Positions 32,817 to 44,823 of a stretch of 64,000 nucleotides of DNA are shown here, piece by piece. Positions within the stretch are counted from its first letter, which is position 1; each line of letters begins with the position of its first letter. Source of the DNA: Berberis thunbergii (lineage: Eukaryota; Streptophyta; Magnoliopsida; Ranunculales; Berberidaceae); assembly GCA_003290165.1 (NCBI GenBank), contig QNQO01000682.1, positions 248,001-312,000 of the forward strand. Direction: 5' to 3'. The position numbers and the translations under genes are program-made. A model generated the notes under the pieces. The model worked only from the letters and a program-made list of their open reading frames with translations, did not search any database and was not told where the DNA came from.

Positions 32817-33327
32817 TAACAAAGTTCCTAACTTTCACTAGCATCGTCTCCCTTCAAAACCCAGAGAGGTGAAGAGAACTAGATCACGCAACAACGGAGA
32901 ATAAGAGGACATGTCAAATGCTCGGGCTGGCGTTGTACCACCACTTTCGGCAATTTTGGTCATGCACAGACATCAGACTCATACGCCCGCGCCGACGACA
33001 ACAACGGTGGACCCCAGAATAAAAATGTTGTCATCCCAAATATAGTAGATCGCTGAGGCGGTAAAGGGTCTCACACGACAATATCCACCACCTGCTAATG
33101 GATACCAGGAGCAGCACAGGCCTTCGTCTCCGAAGGAAGGCAGAGAGCAAGCACAAAAGAGTTAGGCCCCCACTAGTTCTCATTGGACTAGAAGAGGTTG
33201 TGCGGCTAACGTTGAGTCCGCCGCCAAGGCAGAGAGGCCCGACCCTTAGAACCCCATCTGCAGAGGGGCACAAGATCCGGATGTGTTGTATCGCCTCTCT
33301 ATCCCACCATTTGTGGACTGAATCATG

Positions 33328-33650
33328 AATGGGGCCCTTCCTAGGAAGTTCATTCCCTCGAAGCTCGACTTCTACGACGGAACCACCAACCCATTCGACC
33401 ATATGTGCCATTACCAGCACGTAATGGCTATCAAAGAATGATTCGAGTCCTGATGTGGAGGACTTTTTCCACTAATTTGAAGAAGAAAGCACTACCGTGG
33501 TTCCATAACCTTCTGCCGAGGTCAATCGACTCCTTCAAGACACTAGTAAAGGAGTTTCTGACACGCTTCGTCGGAGCCAACATTTCCGAAAAGGCACGTG
33601 CTACATACTCTCTCTAAAACAAAAGTCCAACGAGACACTAAGAGAGTATG
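33328..33650 (+). pseudogene. Tat-C Gag remnant, part upstream of the TRIM
   Basis: Reads IPSKLDFYDGTTNPFDH and HYQHVMAIKE, then, after a stop and shift, KKALPWFHNLLPRSIDSFKT and LVKEFLTRFVGANISEKAR. This is the Retrotrans_gag capsid segment, aligned with 23260-23530 of Tat-B. The frame is cut within 'LREYV' by the TRIM target site at 33646-33650. Confidence 0.75.
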
Positions 33651-34495
33651 TGTAACGACCCGATCCGCATAGTACGATATTGTCCACTCTGGGTCCCAAT
33701 CGGCCCACACTGCTTTAAAAAGCCTTGTTCAGAGTATGCACAGCGGACACTGGGCCCCTCTCTGGCCTCTTTGGGATCCGCGGGCTATTAGGCACCAACC
33801 CTCACCCTCCCCCTCAAGGTTTTATTGCTTCTACCCACCTACTGGGGCTCCACAGGCCTCGTACTATGGGGATCCAACTTCGCACATATATAGCACATCC
33901 CCCTTCCACACCCAGGCGATGTGGGACTATCTCCCCCTTTTGTAACTTGCCAACCCTCTTGGGCCTGGGCCTATTGGGCTCCCACCCTCACCCTACCCCT
34001 CAGGTCCGCCCACACAAGGGTCTTCACAGCCCACCCCCCTTGGGGCCCAACGTCCACATCAGCACACTTTCGACTGGGTCAGGCTCTGATACCATTATAT
34101 AACGACCCGATCCGCACAGTACGATATTGTCCGCTCTGGGCCCAACCGGCCCGCACGGCTTTAAAAGGCCTCGTTCAGAGTATGCACTGCAAACACTGAG
34201 ACCTTCTCTGACCCTACTCATTCAGATATTGTCCTCTTTGAGATCCACAGGCTATTGGGCACCAACCCTCACCCTCCCCCTCAAGGTTTTGTTGCTTCCA
34301 CCCACCTACAGGTACTCCACAAGCCTCGTACTATGGGGATCCAACCTCGCACATATATAACACATCCCCCTTCCATACAAAGGCGATGTGGGACTATCTC
34401 CCTCCTTTGTAGCTTGTCAACCCTCTAGGGCCTGGGACTATTGGGCTCCAACCCTCACCCTCCCCCTCAGGTCCGCCCACACAAGGGTCTCCACA
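33651..34495 (-). mobile_element. TRIM (terminal-repeat retrotransposon in miniature) inserted in Tat-C Gag
   Basis: Two terminal repeats, 33651-34028 and 34098-34495, each TGTAACGACCCG (TATAACG in the second) to CACA, enclose only ~69 bp. The core has a primer site complementary to initiator tRNA-Met (TGGTATCAGAGCC on the minus strand, 34082-34094) and a purine tract ('aaggggggtggg' on the minus strand). The 5-bp duplication GTATG flanks it perfectly (33646-33650, 34496-34500). It encodes no protein and depends on other elements. The PBS places the element on the minus strand. Confidence 0.93.
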
Positions 34496-35100
34496 GTATG
34501 TCACGCGCTTCAACAACGAGTTGACTGTCATCGACGGATGCAGTGACGACATAGCCGTGACAGCCTTTACTGCAAGCCTCAAGGAGAGAAAGCTTTACGA
34601 AGACCTCACCTTGGAGCCCCCTCTGGACATGACAGATCTCTTCAACAGCTCCCTGAAACACATTACCTAGGAAGATTTGAGGACAATGAAAAGGGAACTG
34701 AAGGCAAGAAGAAGCCTTCCGCTCCTAAGGACAAGAAGGGAGGAAAGGGACGCAAGGATGAAGAATGAGTAAGAGAAAGCGCAATGACAACAGGTTAGAC
34801 CCTGGTCAGTCTAGGCCTGAAAAAGCATCCAACTACGTTGGATCCAAAGCCATGACACCCCTCAATTCTAACCTTTTGGACGAACTAAAGTCCATGAAAA
34901 ACTAGAAAGATCTGAAGTGGCTCCCAAAGCAGCGCAGAGACCCCGCCAAGCATGACAACGGCAAGTATTGCGCGTACCACAAAAAGGTGGTCACGATGCC
35001 AACGACTGCAAGAGTCTGAGGTATGTGGTTTGGTATTGGATCCACAAGAGAAAAATAAAAGAATTCCCGTACTTTGAGAAGATACCAGAATGAACCAGGG
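34496..35100 (+). pseudogene. Tat-C Gag remnant, part downstream of the TRIM
   Basis: Resumes as YVTRFNNELTVIDGCSDDIA, then FTASLKERKLYEDLTLEPPL, a lysine-rich tail, and the knuckle start KYCAYHKK (34965-34990). There a one-base shift separates the later His and Cys of the C-X2-H-X4-H-X4-C motif. It aligns with 23545-24120 of Tat-B. Confidence 0.7.
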
Positions 35101-35329
35101 ACCGGGGCAGTCAGTAAAAGAGATAGAAAATGAGACTCCAGGGATAATATATGTCCTTCATGGAGTCATGTATGGAGTCGGACCGAGTGAATACCAGTCA
35201 TACAGGTCCTACAAGAGGACTCTACTGGAGATGTAAACACAACCCGCGGATGAGGACAAACCCATTTGCCACTCGAGGATTCAGATCCCCATTCCCATCT
35301 CGATCTATACGGACAAAGACCTCAAAAAA

Positions 35330-35791
35330 GTATGAACGTCGCACAATGACGCTCTAGTCATCTCGGTCTCCATTGCAAGGTAAGAAGTAAAGAGAGCTCT
35401 GGTGGATAGAGGAAGCTCACTCAACGTCCTAATCTACAGTGTGTTCTACAGTATGGACCTCAAAGAGGAAAACCTTACGTCCTCAGATCACCCACTGATT
35501 GGATTTAGTGAGGAGAAATGCTTTCGCATCGGAAAGATAAGGTTAGCAACGGTGGCAGGAGAGCCGCAGCTAAGAAAGGTCTTGTTTATGGACTTCATGG
35601 CAGTAGACACGCCATCAATCTACAACCTTATCTTGGGAAGACCATGGCTCCACCAGATTGAAGCAGTAGTCTCCACCCTTCACCAGTGCGTTAAATATAC
35701 CGCTAACCACTCTGAATGGACAATATGTAGAGACCAACCTACAGCACGAGGCGGCCATTACGCTTCACTGAAACAAATAAAGTGCTCCTAG
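35330..35791 (+). pseudogene. Tat-C retropepsin, 129 codons open, catalytic triad lost
   Basis: The longest open protease of the family: LVDRGSSLNVLIYSVFYSMD, then SEEKCFRIGKIRLATVAGEP, YNLILGRPWLHQIEAVVSTL and HQCVKYTANH. The catalytic D-T-G is D-R-G (codon 'aga' at 35408), so it should be inactive although the rest is well kept. The usual ~130-residue length is reached. Stops precede it (35389) and follow the conserved SLKQIKCS end. No pol follows. Confidence 0.85.
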
Positions 35792-36233
35792 ATCCAATTG
35801 AGTCTTACGAAACACCACAGCCAAGCCAAACAAGAGATTTCTGCTCTTCAGCCAAGCGGAATGGAGAGGCCAAGGCAAACGAGAACACAACCCTCCAGCC
35901 TTCCGTCCGTACAGAGACTAACCCCTCTGCAAGGTTTAATTTTCAGTAACCTCTGAAACACCCGCAAATCTCGACAATCCGCTGAGAACACTAATGATCT
36001 ACAAGGGCCATCCGAGTTCACATTAAGGCCAGGATCAATCTATCTCAGTCAAGAGTTAGTCTTTTTCGATTGTTTATTTCCCTTTCCATAGTCAATGTAG
36101 AGTTTCAGTTCTTAAATACTTATGTTATTTGCAATCATCTAAGAAATAAAGGAAGAATTGCGAAAACAAACTCTATTGTTTACTGGAAAGATGTAACAAC
36201 AAGCTCCTTGAGGCGTATACAAAAGACTGCATA
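35792..36233. other. Tat-C spacer upstream of the solo LTR
   Basis: Pol-less spacer with only limited similarity to Tat-A 1020-1300; no gene. Confidence 0.4.
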
Positions 36234-38665
36234 TGTCACGCCCCGACCCGCCACGGGAATCGCAACTTGCCGATGCATGAACTAACCTGTAACACAGGCG
36301 GACCGTAACCGGCCACAACATCATAATATAACACATTCTTAATACGAGAATGAAACGGAAATAAAAACTACGATAAAAATTTGAACAAGATAAGTATATT
36401 TGATTCGCCCCGCCAGTCATAGCGACAAAACTAATATACAAGCATCTAGTATAACAATAGAATACATCTGATAACACAGAGGAAGCAAAACATACCCGTG
36501 CAGGGTGGACACGACCACACAGCACAAAACGCGCCTACAACGAAAAACAGGGCCTAAGCGCCACGATCAGCAGGAACGCCAACACTGCATGCACTCCAAT
36601 AGAAGCACACCCCTTGCGGGGTCAGCAAAGTACAAAGCTAGCTGGTGCGAGCGAACTAAATACAAATAACAAAATAATAAACAAGGAAAATTCATGCCAC
36701 GCAACAATGAATAAGCAACAAGTTCTAAAGTCTAAATCACACCGTATCTCTAAGGATAATGTTTCTAAGTCCAAGCAACAACACAAACATTTCAGATTCC
36801 ACAATAACTACAAGTTTACGATATATGCCGATCATTACACGTGATTCAAACATGGTAAATATCAAGCGATGGAAATAGAGACAATCTCATAATTCTTCCT
36901 AGTCTCGTAGGTATAGCAATCAAGTCAAAACCAAAAATTCTATAAAATTCTGTATAAGTGTCTCATATCGTAGGTATCCGCATTACGAATGTGTCTCACC
37001 CAGACACATCCCACAACGTGCACCACTTCGGGCTTATTTGTATCCTAATGGTGTGCCATCTGCCAGGATACAAACTCAAACATCCTGAACGACTGGCCTA
37101 ACACGGCCAACCTAACACAATCAAACTCAAGTGCGCTGTGAGGAAAAGCGAGTAATCTCCAAAGCACGTCCTCTGGGACCCGTCCTACTGCACTCTATAG
37201 TGGCAAGTGCGTGCGGGAGCTCACCGCACCTCAGCAAGCTTGCCACATGCAATAGCGTCCACAATGTCTGGTGCAAGTCATCTCGAGCACCATCCAACTC
37301 ACGATGTGAGCAAGCTCCTAAGCATGCTCGCATCGGCACAACAGGCATTATAACGGGGTAAAGACACTTATACTAACATCCACATGCACAAATGACGAGT
37401 CTGTACATAATCAAAGGTAACAAACGTGCAATCATAAACAATTTGGCATTTTTTTATAAAACCACGACTATGCCAGGGTCCCAACATGACCCAATTCACC
37501 ACGATAAATTTATTAGAGTCGATTATCATACATGCTCAAGACTCGGAAATCCACGGTAAAACATGACATACTATGCAAACTCCAAAACGAAGCATACAAG
37601 TCCAATGTCATTACACCAAAGCCTAATCATACTAAAATTCATTCACTATTCGATTTCATTCAAGTATATCATGCTTTCAGAAAACCCAATACGTAATTCA
37701 TTCACAAATAACCAACACAATCATCGAAATATTTGAAAATCCCAAATTTCGGATTTGGATTCAATTATACACAATCGACGGTATAATGTAAAAATTAAAT
37801 TCAGGATTTCAAATAATTATTTCTCAAAATAAATATTATAATTCCACTCACCTGGGCGGAATGGATTTTCAAAACCCAATTCCTACCGGTCGAAGCTCCT
37901 AACTCGCAAAACCACGAATGCGGGACCATAGAAATTTTTAAAACTGCAAGGCAGACTCGAAAATGAGTAAACTAACCGAAAACTGAAAAAATAAATAAAT
38001 TACAAGCGGCGCGTGACTGAAAGAAAACTTACAGGCAATAAAAATTTGGCAAACACCCCTCCAAAACCCAAAGTTAGGCGAAAACGCGCTGAAACCCTCC
38101 CTACTCTGGTCTGATCGCCTCCAAACTGCACAACAGGCCGAAAATGGGTCTAAGGACACTCGGAGTCACGAATGTGAGGCTCACCCACGCACCCAATGCT
38201 CAAATCATGCCGAAGAATCCTCAAAACAAACATGCACCCTGATTTTTTGAAAAATTCGGCTAACCCCAAAATCAACCTTGCATGTCGGTTTTAAGGGCTC
38301 CAAATGACGCCACCAATGCCCCTCCACGGCTGATCGGAGCTATGGAAACCAATAAAACAAAGCCAACACCAAACCCAAATGAGAAACTAATTTTTTTTTT
38401 TGGCGAAAAACCAATAGAGAAACGAAGAGAGGAAGAAATATGAGGAGGTAAGATTGGGGGGAGAAAAACCGACAAACACGACAATTTTTCACTGGGGACG
38501 AAGTGGGAAAAGGAAAACCTCGCACTGTAAAAGAAAAAAAAAGGAGAAGAAAGAAGAGGGGGTTGTGTTTAAAGGGTGGGTGGCTATGTGCCTCCACCAC
38601 ATTAACTGAGTACACCCCCAGACCTAATTTTTTTTTTTTTTTTTTACAAAAACGCAGATATTACA
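36234..38665. mobile_element. 2.4-kb solo-LTR-like insertion
   Basis: Begins TGTCACGCCCCGACCC and ends GATATTACA, so both strands start TG and end CA. The flanks GCATA (36229-36233) and ACATA (38666-38670) form a 5-bp target duplication with one change. No internal domain, PBS or second repeat is seen. Read on the minus strand it ends GGTCGGGGCGTGACA, an ending I associate with long plant LTRs. Content is non-coding, with a long T-tract at 38628-38645. Confidence 0.65.
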
Positions 38666-40079
38666 ACATACTACAAGCATCTGAATTCAGTATGACATGA
38701 AGTAAAGACTCACTTAGACGATCTAACTACGTAAAGGTGTCTGAAGGAGGCCATGCAAGCCATTTGGAAATGACAGTAAAGACATTCAATAGACTTCATT
38801 CGACCCCTTCCGAAGATCAAGAACAAAATGTCAGAAGGGATTGAAAGGACTGAGCAGTTGATTGCTCCGTCAAACAACCCAGAAAAGCGCCCCTACAATA
38901 GCGTTGCAGAGCTTACAATGGACTTCCTCAAAAAGCATCCCACCCCCTTGCAAACTTCCTCAAACAATTTTTGACCTCCTGGAGGGGATAGAAGAAGGAG
39001 GATTAGGATGGCCACAAGCGGTGAAATAGTCAAGGTTTCACAGTGCTGCCAAGCGAGGCATTTTTCCCACGCACGACACCAAGAGTGATTGAGAGATACA
39101 ACACCTAGAAGCATCGTGCATCGGCTAACACTTCGATCAACCATAAGTTAGCAGTGGGAACCGCATACACGCAGACTCAAACGCCACGAAGTAACACCAG
39201 GGCATCGTCCTTGGTAGGAAATCCATAGTACTTCTCCGTAATGTGAAAAAAAAAATTGAGATCTCAGCATATCAACTACGTGCCAACCTAGAACAGGTGT
39301 ACACGCATAACTGCGATTATGATCATGCCTGATCAGTGCAAATGTCAGAACATTCGAAGACTCCATTACTGGAGATCTCCCTTCAGCCTTTGGAAAATCC
39401 AAAGCATTTTCTTCAAACAAGAAAATTACAAAAGATATGCTTTGCGAAAGATAATGCCTACAATGATGGAAGAACACTATTATATAGACATGGTGGTTCA
39501 CCAAACGGGCACCCAAGCATTAACTGTCTAGCATTGAATACCGTATGGGAAATGAATGGCGCTACATGCAACCCCCTCTATTAAGGGGGAGTAATTGATA
39601 CTCAACCGTCCCCCAGTTTATGTCGTACACGTGTTACCGCACAATCTATGTTGTACACGTAGCGCAACCGTACAGGAAATCCTGAATCTTCCTCTGCGGG
39701 CCCAAAGGCTCGGCCCACCATTCAATCATTATTCTGCTACATGTTTTGCTAGAGCACAACTCCAAATCCGCTTTGACGCACAGATCGTACCTACAGATCG
39801 CTATTTGATTTAAGGTAATGTTGTCCACACAGTGCGTGACACAAGCAGACATGGGTTCGCACACCCTCAAGCAGGTGGAACCTCTCTCCAATCGGGCAAG
39901 CTTAGTCAGCCAAGGCTGATGACAACGACTTCTGGTGCATCCCGACACCTAATCCGCCTAGTGCGGATCCCAATGGTTTAGAAAGTGGGAGTGTAATCAG
40001 TGCTATAGGGATCGTTTCCCCCTTAGGGTTTAATGATCGCCGAACCCGATCAGGTAAGCCTAGCCGATGACGAATGACA
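38666..40079. other. Tat-C spacer between solo LTR and tandem repeats
   Basis: Collinear with the Tat-A spacer (for example 'aatgtcagaacattcgaagac' at 39342 and 1844; 'gggggagtaattgatactca' at 39585 against 2148). No pol. A partial diverged repeat unit lies at 39895-40010. Confidence 0.5.
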
Positions 40080-40830
40080 ATGAAAACTTCTTATCAAAGC
40101 CCAGACCTGTAGCATCCACTGTGCGAGTGTAGATGGTTTGAAAGGTGTGAGCCTAATCAATCCTGAATTAATTGTGATGGCTTGCCATGGGACCATCGCT
40201 TTTCAGTGTGGCCACCGAATTACCAACCCTGGACTTGTAGCTCCCAGTGCACGAATGTAGATAGTTTGGAAAGTGGGAACCTAGTCAGACCCGAACTGAT
40301 TTCAACGGCTCACCATGGCACCACTGCTCTTAGCGTAGCCTCCGAATTGTCAACCCTGAACTTGTAGCCCCACTGAGCGGGTGTAGATAGTCTAGAAAGT
40401 GCTAGCCTAGTGAGTCACGAACTTATTCCAACAGCTCGCCACGGGACTACTGCTCTTCAGCGTGATCGCCGAAAAGTCCCAAATTTGTAGCTTGATACGC
40501 ACAGGTGTAGATGATTTGGAGGGTGGGAGCCTAATCAATCCCGAACTAATTCGACAGTTTGCCACGGAACCACTGTTTTTCAGCTTGACCATTGAACCCC
40601 TTTGATTCAAACTTGTAGCTCCCACCGCGCGGGTGTAGTAAATGGTTCGAAAAGTGGGATACTAGTCAGTCCCCGATTGATGTCGATGGCTCACCACAGA
40701 ACTATTGTTCTTCAACGTAATCGCCAAATCCTTACTCCTTAAACCTTTAGTCCACATTGTTTGAACATAGATAGTTCGAAAGGTGGGAGCCCCAAGCAGC
40801 TCGCCACGCGACCACCGCTCTCATACGAAA
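40080..40830. repeat. ~126-bp tandem repeats of Tat-C, six units
   Basis: 'gtgtagatagtttggaaagt' and variants start units at about 40127, 40255, 40381, 40505, 40633 and 40763. Each unit also has 'ggctcgccacgggaccactg'-like and 'cttgtagctcccac' boxes. It shares the 'gaaagtgggagc' and 'ggcttgcca' boxes with the ~180-bp repeats of Tat-A and Tat-B, but the period is different. Confidence 0.8.
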
Positions 40831-41455
40831 CAATGGCTGCAAAGTAAATCTAGCCAAGTCAGTGTCTTCACGCTCAAACGGACTAGCATCCTATCAACAG
40901 GAAAGAAAACTCGTGTCGACACACAAATCATCCAGCCAGTGCCCAAATAAATGCTACATAGTGTGTCAGCCCGAGCTTACGTCAGCTGACTCGGCAAAAA
41001 CGCTTCAACGCGTACACTCGGCTATCGCAACTCTCCCATGGTAGCAATTGCAGCCGACCAATCATACAAGCAAGGCAAGCCTCCAGTAGCTTACCTCGAG
41101 GACAAAACAACAGCTCAGGCAAATAAGGCTAAATTGTCTGCAACGTGCCCGCCTTCAGACATGACTATGCAACAGTGACTCTAAGTCACTCGCAATGAAA
41201 ATGGTCAAGCTCCTGGCAGCAGACAGACCACTCGACGTTCTAATGATTCAACCAGCCTATGCCAAAGCAATGCGACAAGGCGAAACGAAAAACATACAAT
41301 AGAGGCAACAAGCACAAAACAGGTAAAACTGTTTTCATTAACGGTCGAACGAAATGAGTACAAAAATACAAATTCACTCTTTATCAGGAGAATGTACAAA
41401 AATATAAGAGTTAAGGTTAGCGGAGGAAAGATCATGAGTCGCGTCCACACGCACC
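40831..41455. other. Tat-C non-coding stretch
   Basis: Between repeats and antisense ORF; no gene seen. Confidence 0.35.
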
Positions 41456-43908
41456 ATGACCTGGGCATCAGGATCTAAATTGTCCTCCTCGTCCAATGAT
41501 GCAAAAGCAACAGACAAGTCCTACATACGACATCTTTTTATAGCGGCCGAGATCCCAATCCGGATGCTCCTGCTTCATCAGCTCCAGCAGCTTCAGACTG
41601 TCGTGTACGACCCAACGGAACTAGCATTTGCCTTGTTCTTGCATAAGCTTTTCTTCTCGCGTCTTCGCATCGGCAAGTTCACGCTCCAACAGCTCCAACT
41701 TGCCTATCAGCGCGTCAACCTGAGACTGCTATGTGGCAAGACTACTTTTCACAGCGCTGAGCTCATGCCATCCCAAATTGAGCTGGTCCTTGACCTTCCT
41801 TGCCTCTCGGGCATATAACTCCACATCAAATTTCAATTGTTGCTTCTGAACAGCCCAGTCAACCTCTTTAGAAGCATTCTCTTAGGCAAGAGACTGCAGT
41901 TAGAACGCGCTTCAGTTGTAGCTTCCTGCGCATCCTCCGCGTCTCGACAAACCCAGTTCAACTTCTGCTTGAGTTTGTCTCTCTCGGCACCACCTCTGCC
42001 AGTTCACGCTCAAGGGCCTCCAATTGAGCCCTCTGAGTCTCGAAAACCATGGCTGACTGCTCTAGCCCCTTTTCCTCAGTTTTCTTTTGTAGTCGCTAAA
42101 TTTCATAAAACACATCAGAGTACAGTGCATGCATGTGCGAGAAGACACGCTCCATGATGTATACCCTCTTGCGAGCCGTTTCAATTTTAATCCCAGCAAC
42201 GGCCACCTGGCTCAAGTGAGACATACCCAAAATAAGCTATTTTAAACCCTTATCCATACACCCTTATGATGTATCCTCCTCAGGTTTCAGAGCACAATCA
42301 ATCAGCCAGTTATGACGTTGCTTATATGCTTCCTCAACACATACTCCACATCAACTTCTTGGTGCCAGACCTGAGTGCTCATCCTTACCAAGTCTGATGC
42401 AAACAGGCTTATCCGCTCCCAAATGAAGCTTTCTCGGATCAAGAATCACGCCTGCACCACCCTTCATATTTACCACTATTCTCAGGCTCTCCTTCGTGAC
42501 ATTTCTCTTGTCACGAACAGCCGACCCTTTAGTGCGAGACGACCTGGCGGAATTCGAAAGGGGGGAGGAAGCGAATTGTCCAAAAGACCCTCCAACACTT
42601 TGAGTTATGGCCTAGAATGAGACGGTAAACAATGCGGACTACAAGAAACTTAGCCTACGCCACCATGGCCGCTATCAGATAGCGCACCAAGGGGACGATC
42701 AGATTCCACAACCTCAGGCAAATCTCCACAGGAGCCTTCTATTGGAATGTTTCACGCAAATCAACACCGACAAAAGCCGCCATTGCAACCCACACCAACC
42801 GCTCATTCAAAGCTTCATCCTGCGCTTCACTAAGATTCAACCTGTCTTCAAACCTTGCAAACCGCAGGTAATCTTTCTCCCAGCCGGGTACATCTGTTTC
42901 CGCTCTGACGAATCGGTCAGACTAGCGTTCTTTTCTCACTAGAATGGGTCATGCTGAAGGCAACCCAGTTCTGACAGGGGACCTCTTCGAACTCACAAAA
43001 GAGGCAAGCGTCTCAGACAACTCCTCCACATCAAACAGAATAGGAGCTTTGGCCTCAGCAGTTTTCCTCTTCCTAAAAGGGACCCCATCTTAAAGTTTAA
43101 CCTGCGATGCTCGGTACAGAGTGGGAACTACGTGCCAATCGTCCCACTGTCTGCTAAGGAGGAAGTTGGGGACGCTTATGACATCACTCATGTTCCTTGT
43201 TGACAAGCCGCGAAACGTCTCTATAGTATTTTGTTCTTCTAAGGTAAGGGGAGTAGTAGGAAACCGTGTTGTGAAGAAACACCCACAACGATTAGCCAAC
43301 CTACAATCAAACATAGAAAAGTTAAGAGATAAAGTTACACTTACGAAGTGACATGGGCTCTCGTTTGAGCGAACGACCCTTGAACCGAAAGTAGTTTGAA
43401 TCCGCAGGGGCCAAGAAGCAATATTTTTGCCAAAACTTAAAGTCGTCTGGCAAATTCATGAAACAGGTCGGCGTCGTTGTCTTATAGACAACATTACCCT
43501 TTAACCGAGGCGATGTCAACAACTGGATTACCCGTGGACATCTGCCTCCTTTGCCCTGATCAGAATGAGAAGGATAATCCTATATCCATTAGGCCCCAAT
43601 TGGGCCGGAGGAATCTCAAGAAAGTCTAAGAATTCCCAAATCACGTCCAGAATAGAAAAACACACTCCAATTCAAAGCATCCTACGATGCAAGCAAATGA
43701 ACCCTATCGATGGCGACATTGGCGTCTAGTCACCCTTCAGGACATACAATGACAAGTCCACAGGGACCCCAAACTTTGTACAGATTTCAGTGAGGTCGGG
43801 CTCAGAAAGCAACATGTCTTCGAAAAACTTCAGGCCCTTTGCCAAGGTTGCGTCATCAAGAATGTCTTGTTGAGCCATGAAAAAAATAAACAATCTTTTC
43901 CAAATCAA
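41456..43908 (-). pseudogene. Tat-C antisense ORF: Transposase_28-like domain plus coiled coil
   Basis: From the ATG at 43878 the minus strand reads AKGLKFFEDMLLSEPDLTEI and FGVPVDLSLYVLKGD. In shifted frames follow FLDFLEIPPAQLGPNGYRII and a segment with FKFWQKYCFLAPAD. These resemble the 'putative gypsy type transposon' domain (PF04195), where a P-x-Q-L-x-P-N-x-x-R core precedes an FxxRFFFV segment. Further on, 42100-41600 is heptad-rich (ALERELAEV, VDALIGKLELLERELADAKT). Antisense ORFs with this domain are known in Tat elements; the function is unknown. Stops and shifts make it a pseudogene. Confidence 0.6.
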
Positions 43909-44131
43909 GAGATGGGCAGAGCCGTATTTTTAAAAGCAAAGAAAATAAAAGAGTCAGACTCCGCACTACGAATGACCTAAATAGGAATTAGGTTTCCACC
44001 TCTTTTCCATTAAAGACGCACGTTCAATTAATGCAGTGCGCGGCTCAAGCAACGATTCAGACTCAATCATCATAAGTGGCGTATTTTTTCAAGAGATGAC
44101 TTAAAAAACCGATGTGACGACCCACTAACTC

Positions 44132-44147
44132 AGGGGGGTTGAGTAGC
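44132..44147 (+). other. Tat-C polypurine tract
   Basis: 'aggggggttgagtagc' immediately before the 3' LTR: a G-run with purine bias, positioned as a plus-strand primer. Confidence 0.6.
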
Positions 44148-44818
44148 TGATGATACACAAAAATGGTCACAACTCTGAGCCATACACGTGTCATGCTGAT
44201 CTCAAAGAATTTCGGGCCCAAGCATCAGTCCAACACTGATCCAGCCCAAGCGGTACCAAGTCTGCCTGACGGATCTGAACTCTTACAGCATGCTAGGCCC
44301 ACACGTCTCACAGCTATCCTCAATACTAGTAAGTCCTACTAAGACAAGTATCTCGATGACAACTTCGAACAAGCAATTAAAGTAGCTATATGTTTTCAAC
44401 TAGAAAGCAAATACCAGAGTACATTCCACGCAGGGAAACTTCCTTCTACGGATTGCTCTTGGTTTGGAAACTATCTCCCGCATATCTAAGAGCACAGAGC
44501 TAACAAGGAACTTCCCTCCTACAACACGACTCCTAATTAGAGAAGGATCTCCACGAAGATCTCCTTCCTAAACTACGCCTTCGATGACCTGGTAAAACCA
44601 GGACTTATGTACTATAAATAAGACATGAGGTTGGTAAGCTAAGGTACGCTAAAAATTCTCTGTTTACAGCATTACACGTTCCTCATATCCTTATCTGACT
44701 TTAGCATTGGAGTGTCATCGGCCACCACAACGGTGGTTCGTGGCTCATGTGCCTACTTGTACAGGTCAGTAGGTCAGTGGGACTAGGTCAAAGCAGGGAG
44801 CAAAAAATGACTGCATCA
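44148..44818 (+). repeat. Tat-C 3' LTR
   Basis: TGATGATACACAAAAATGG to GACTGCATCA, 671 bp, with TATAAATA at 44613-44620. It matches 32115-32795 along its whole length. Confidence 0.9.
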
Positions 44819-44823
44819 ATATC

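Larger units (their letters stand above)
32115..44818 (+). mobile_element. Tat-C: complete-ended non-autonomous Tat-like element inside the PMD gene
   Basis: Two LTRs (681 and 671 bp, TG...CA), PBS, Gag, protease, spacer, ~126-bp tandem repeats, antisense Transposase_28-like ORF, PPT. Total 12.7 kb, of which a TRIM (845 bp) and a 2.4-kb solo-LTR-like insertion are secondary, leaving about 9.4 kb. No RT, RNase H or integrase. Flanks ATGTT and ATATC are in the exact position for a 5-bp target duplication, with two changes. The LTRs differ by clearly more than 10% by eye, so it is old. Confidence 0.88.

Noticed and set aside
34082..34094. tRNA-Met-like sequence
   Set aside because: Only the 13-base complement of the initiator tRNA 3' end is present; it is the TRIM primer binding site, not a tRNA gene.
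33725..34360. Several open frames of up to 125 codons on both strands
   Set aside because: They cover the two LTRs of a TRIM, which is non-coding; openness comes from GC-rich composition.
36139..36525. 128-codon minus-strand ORF
   Set aside because: Inside the solo-LTR-like insertion, no recognisable domain.
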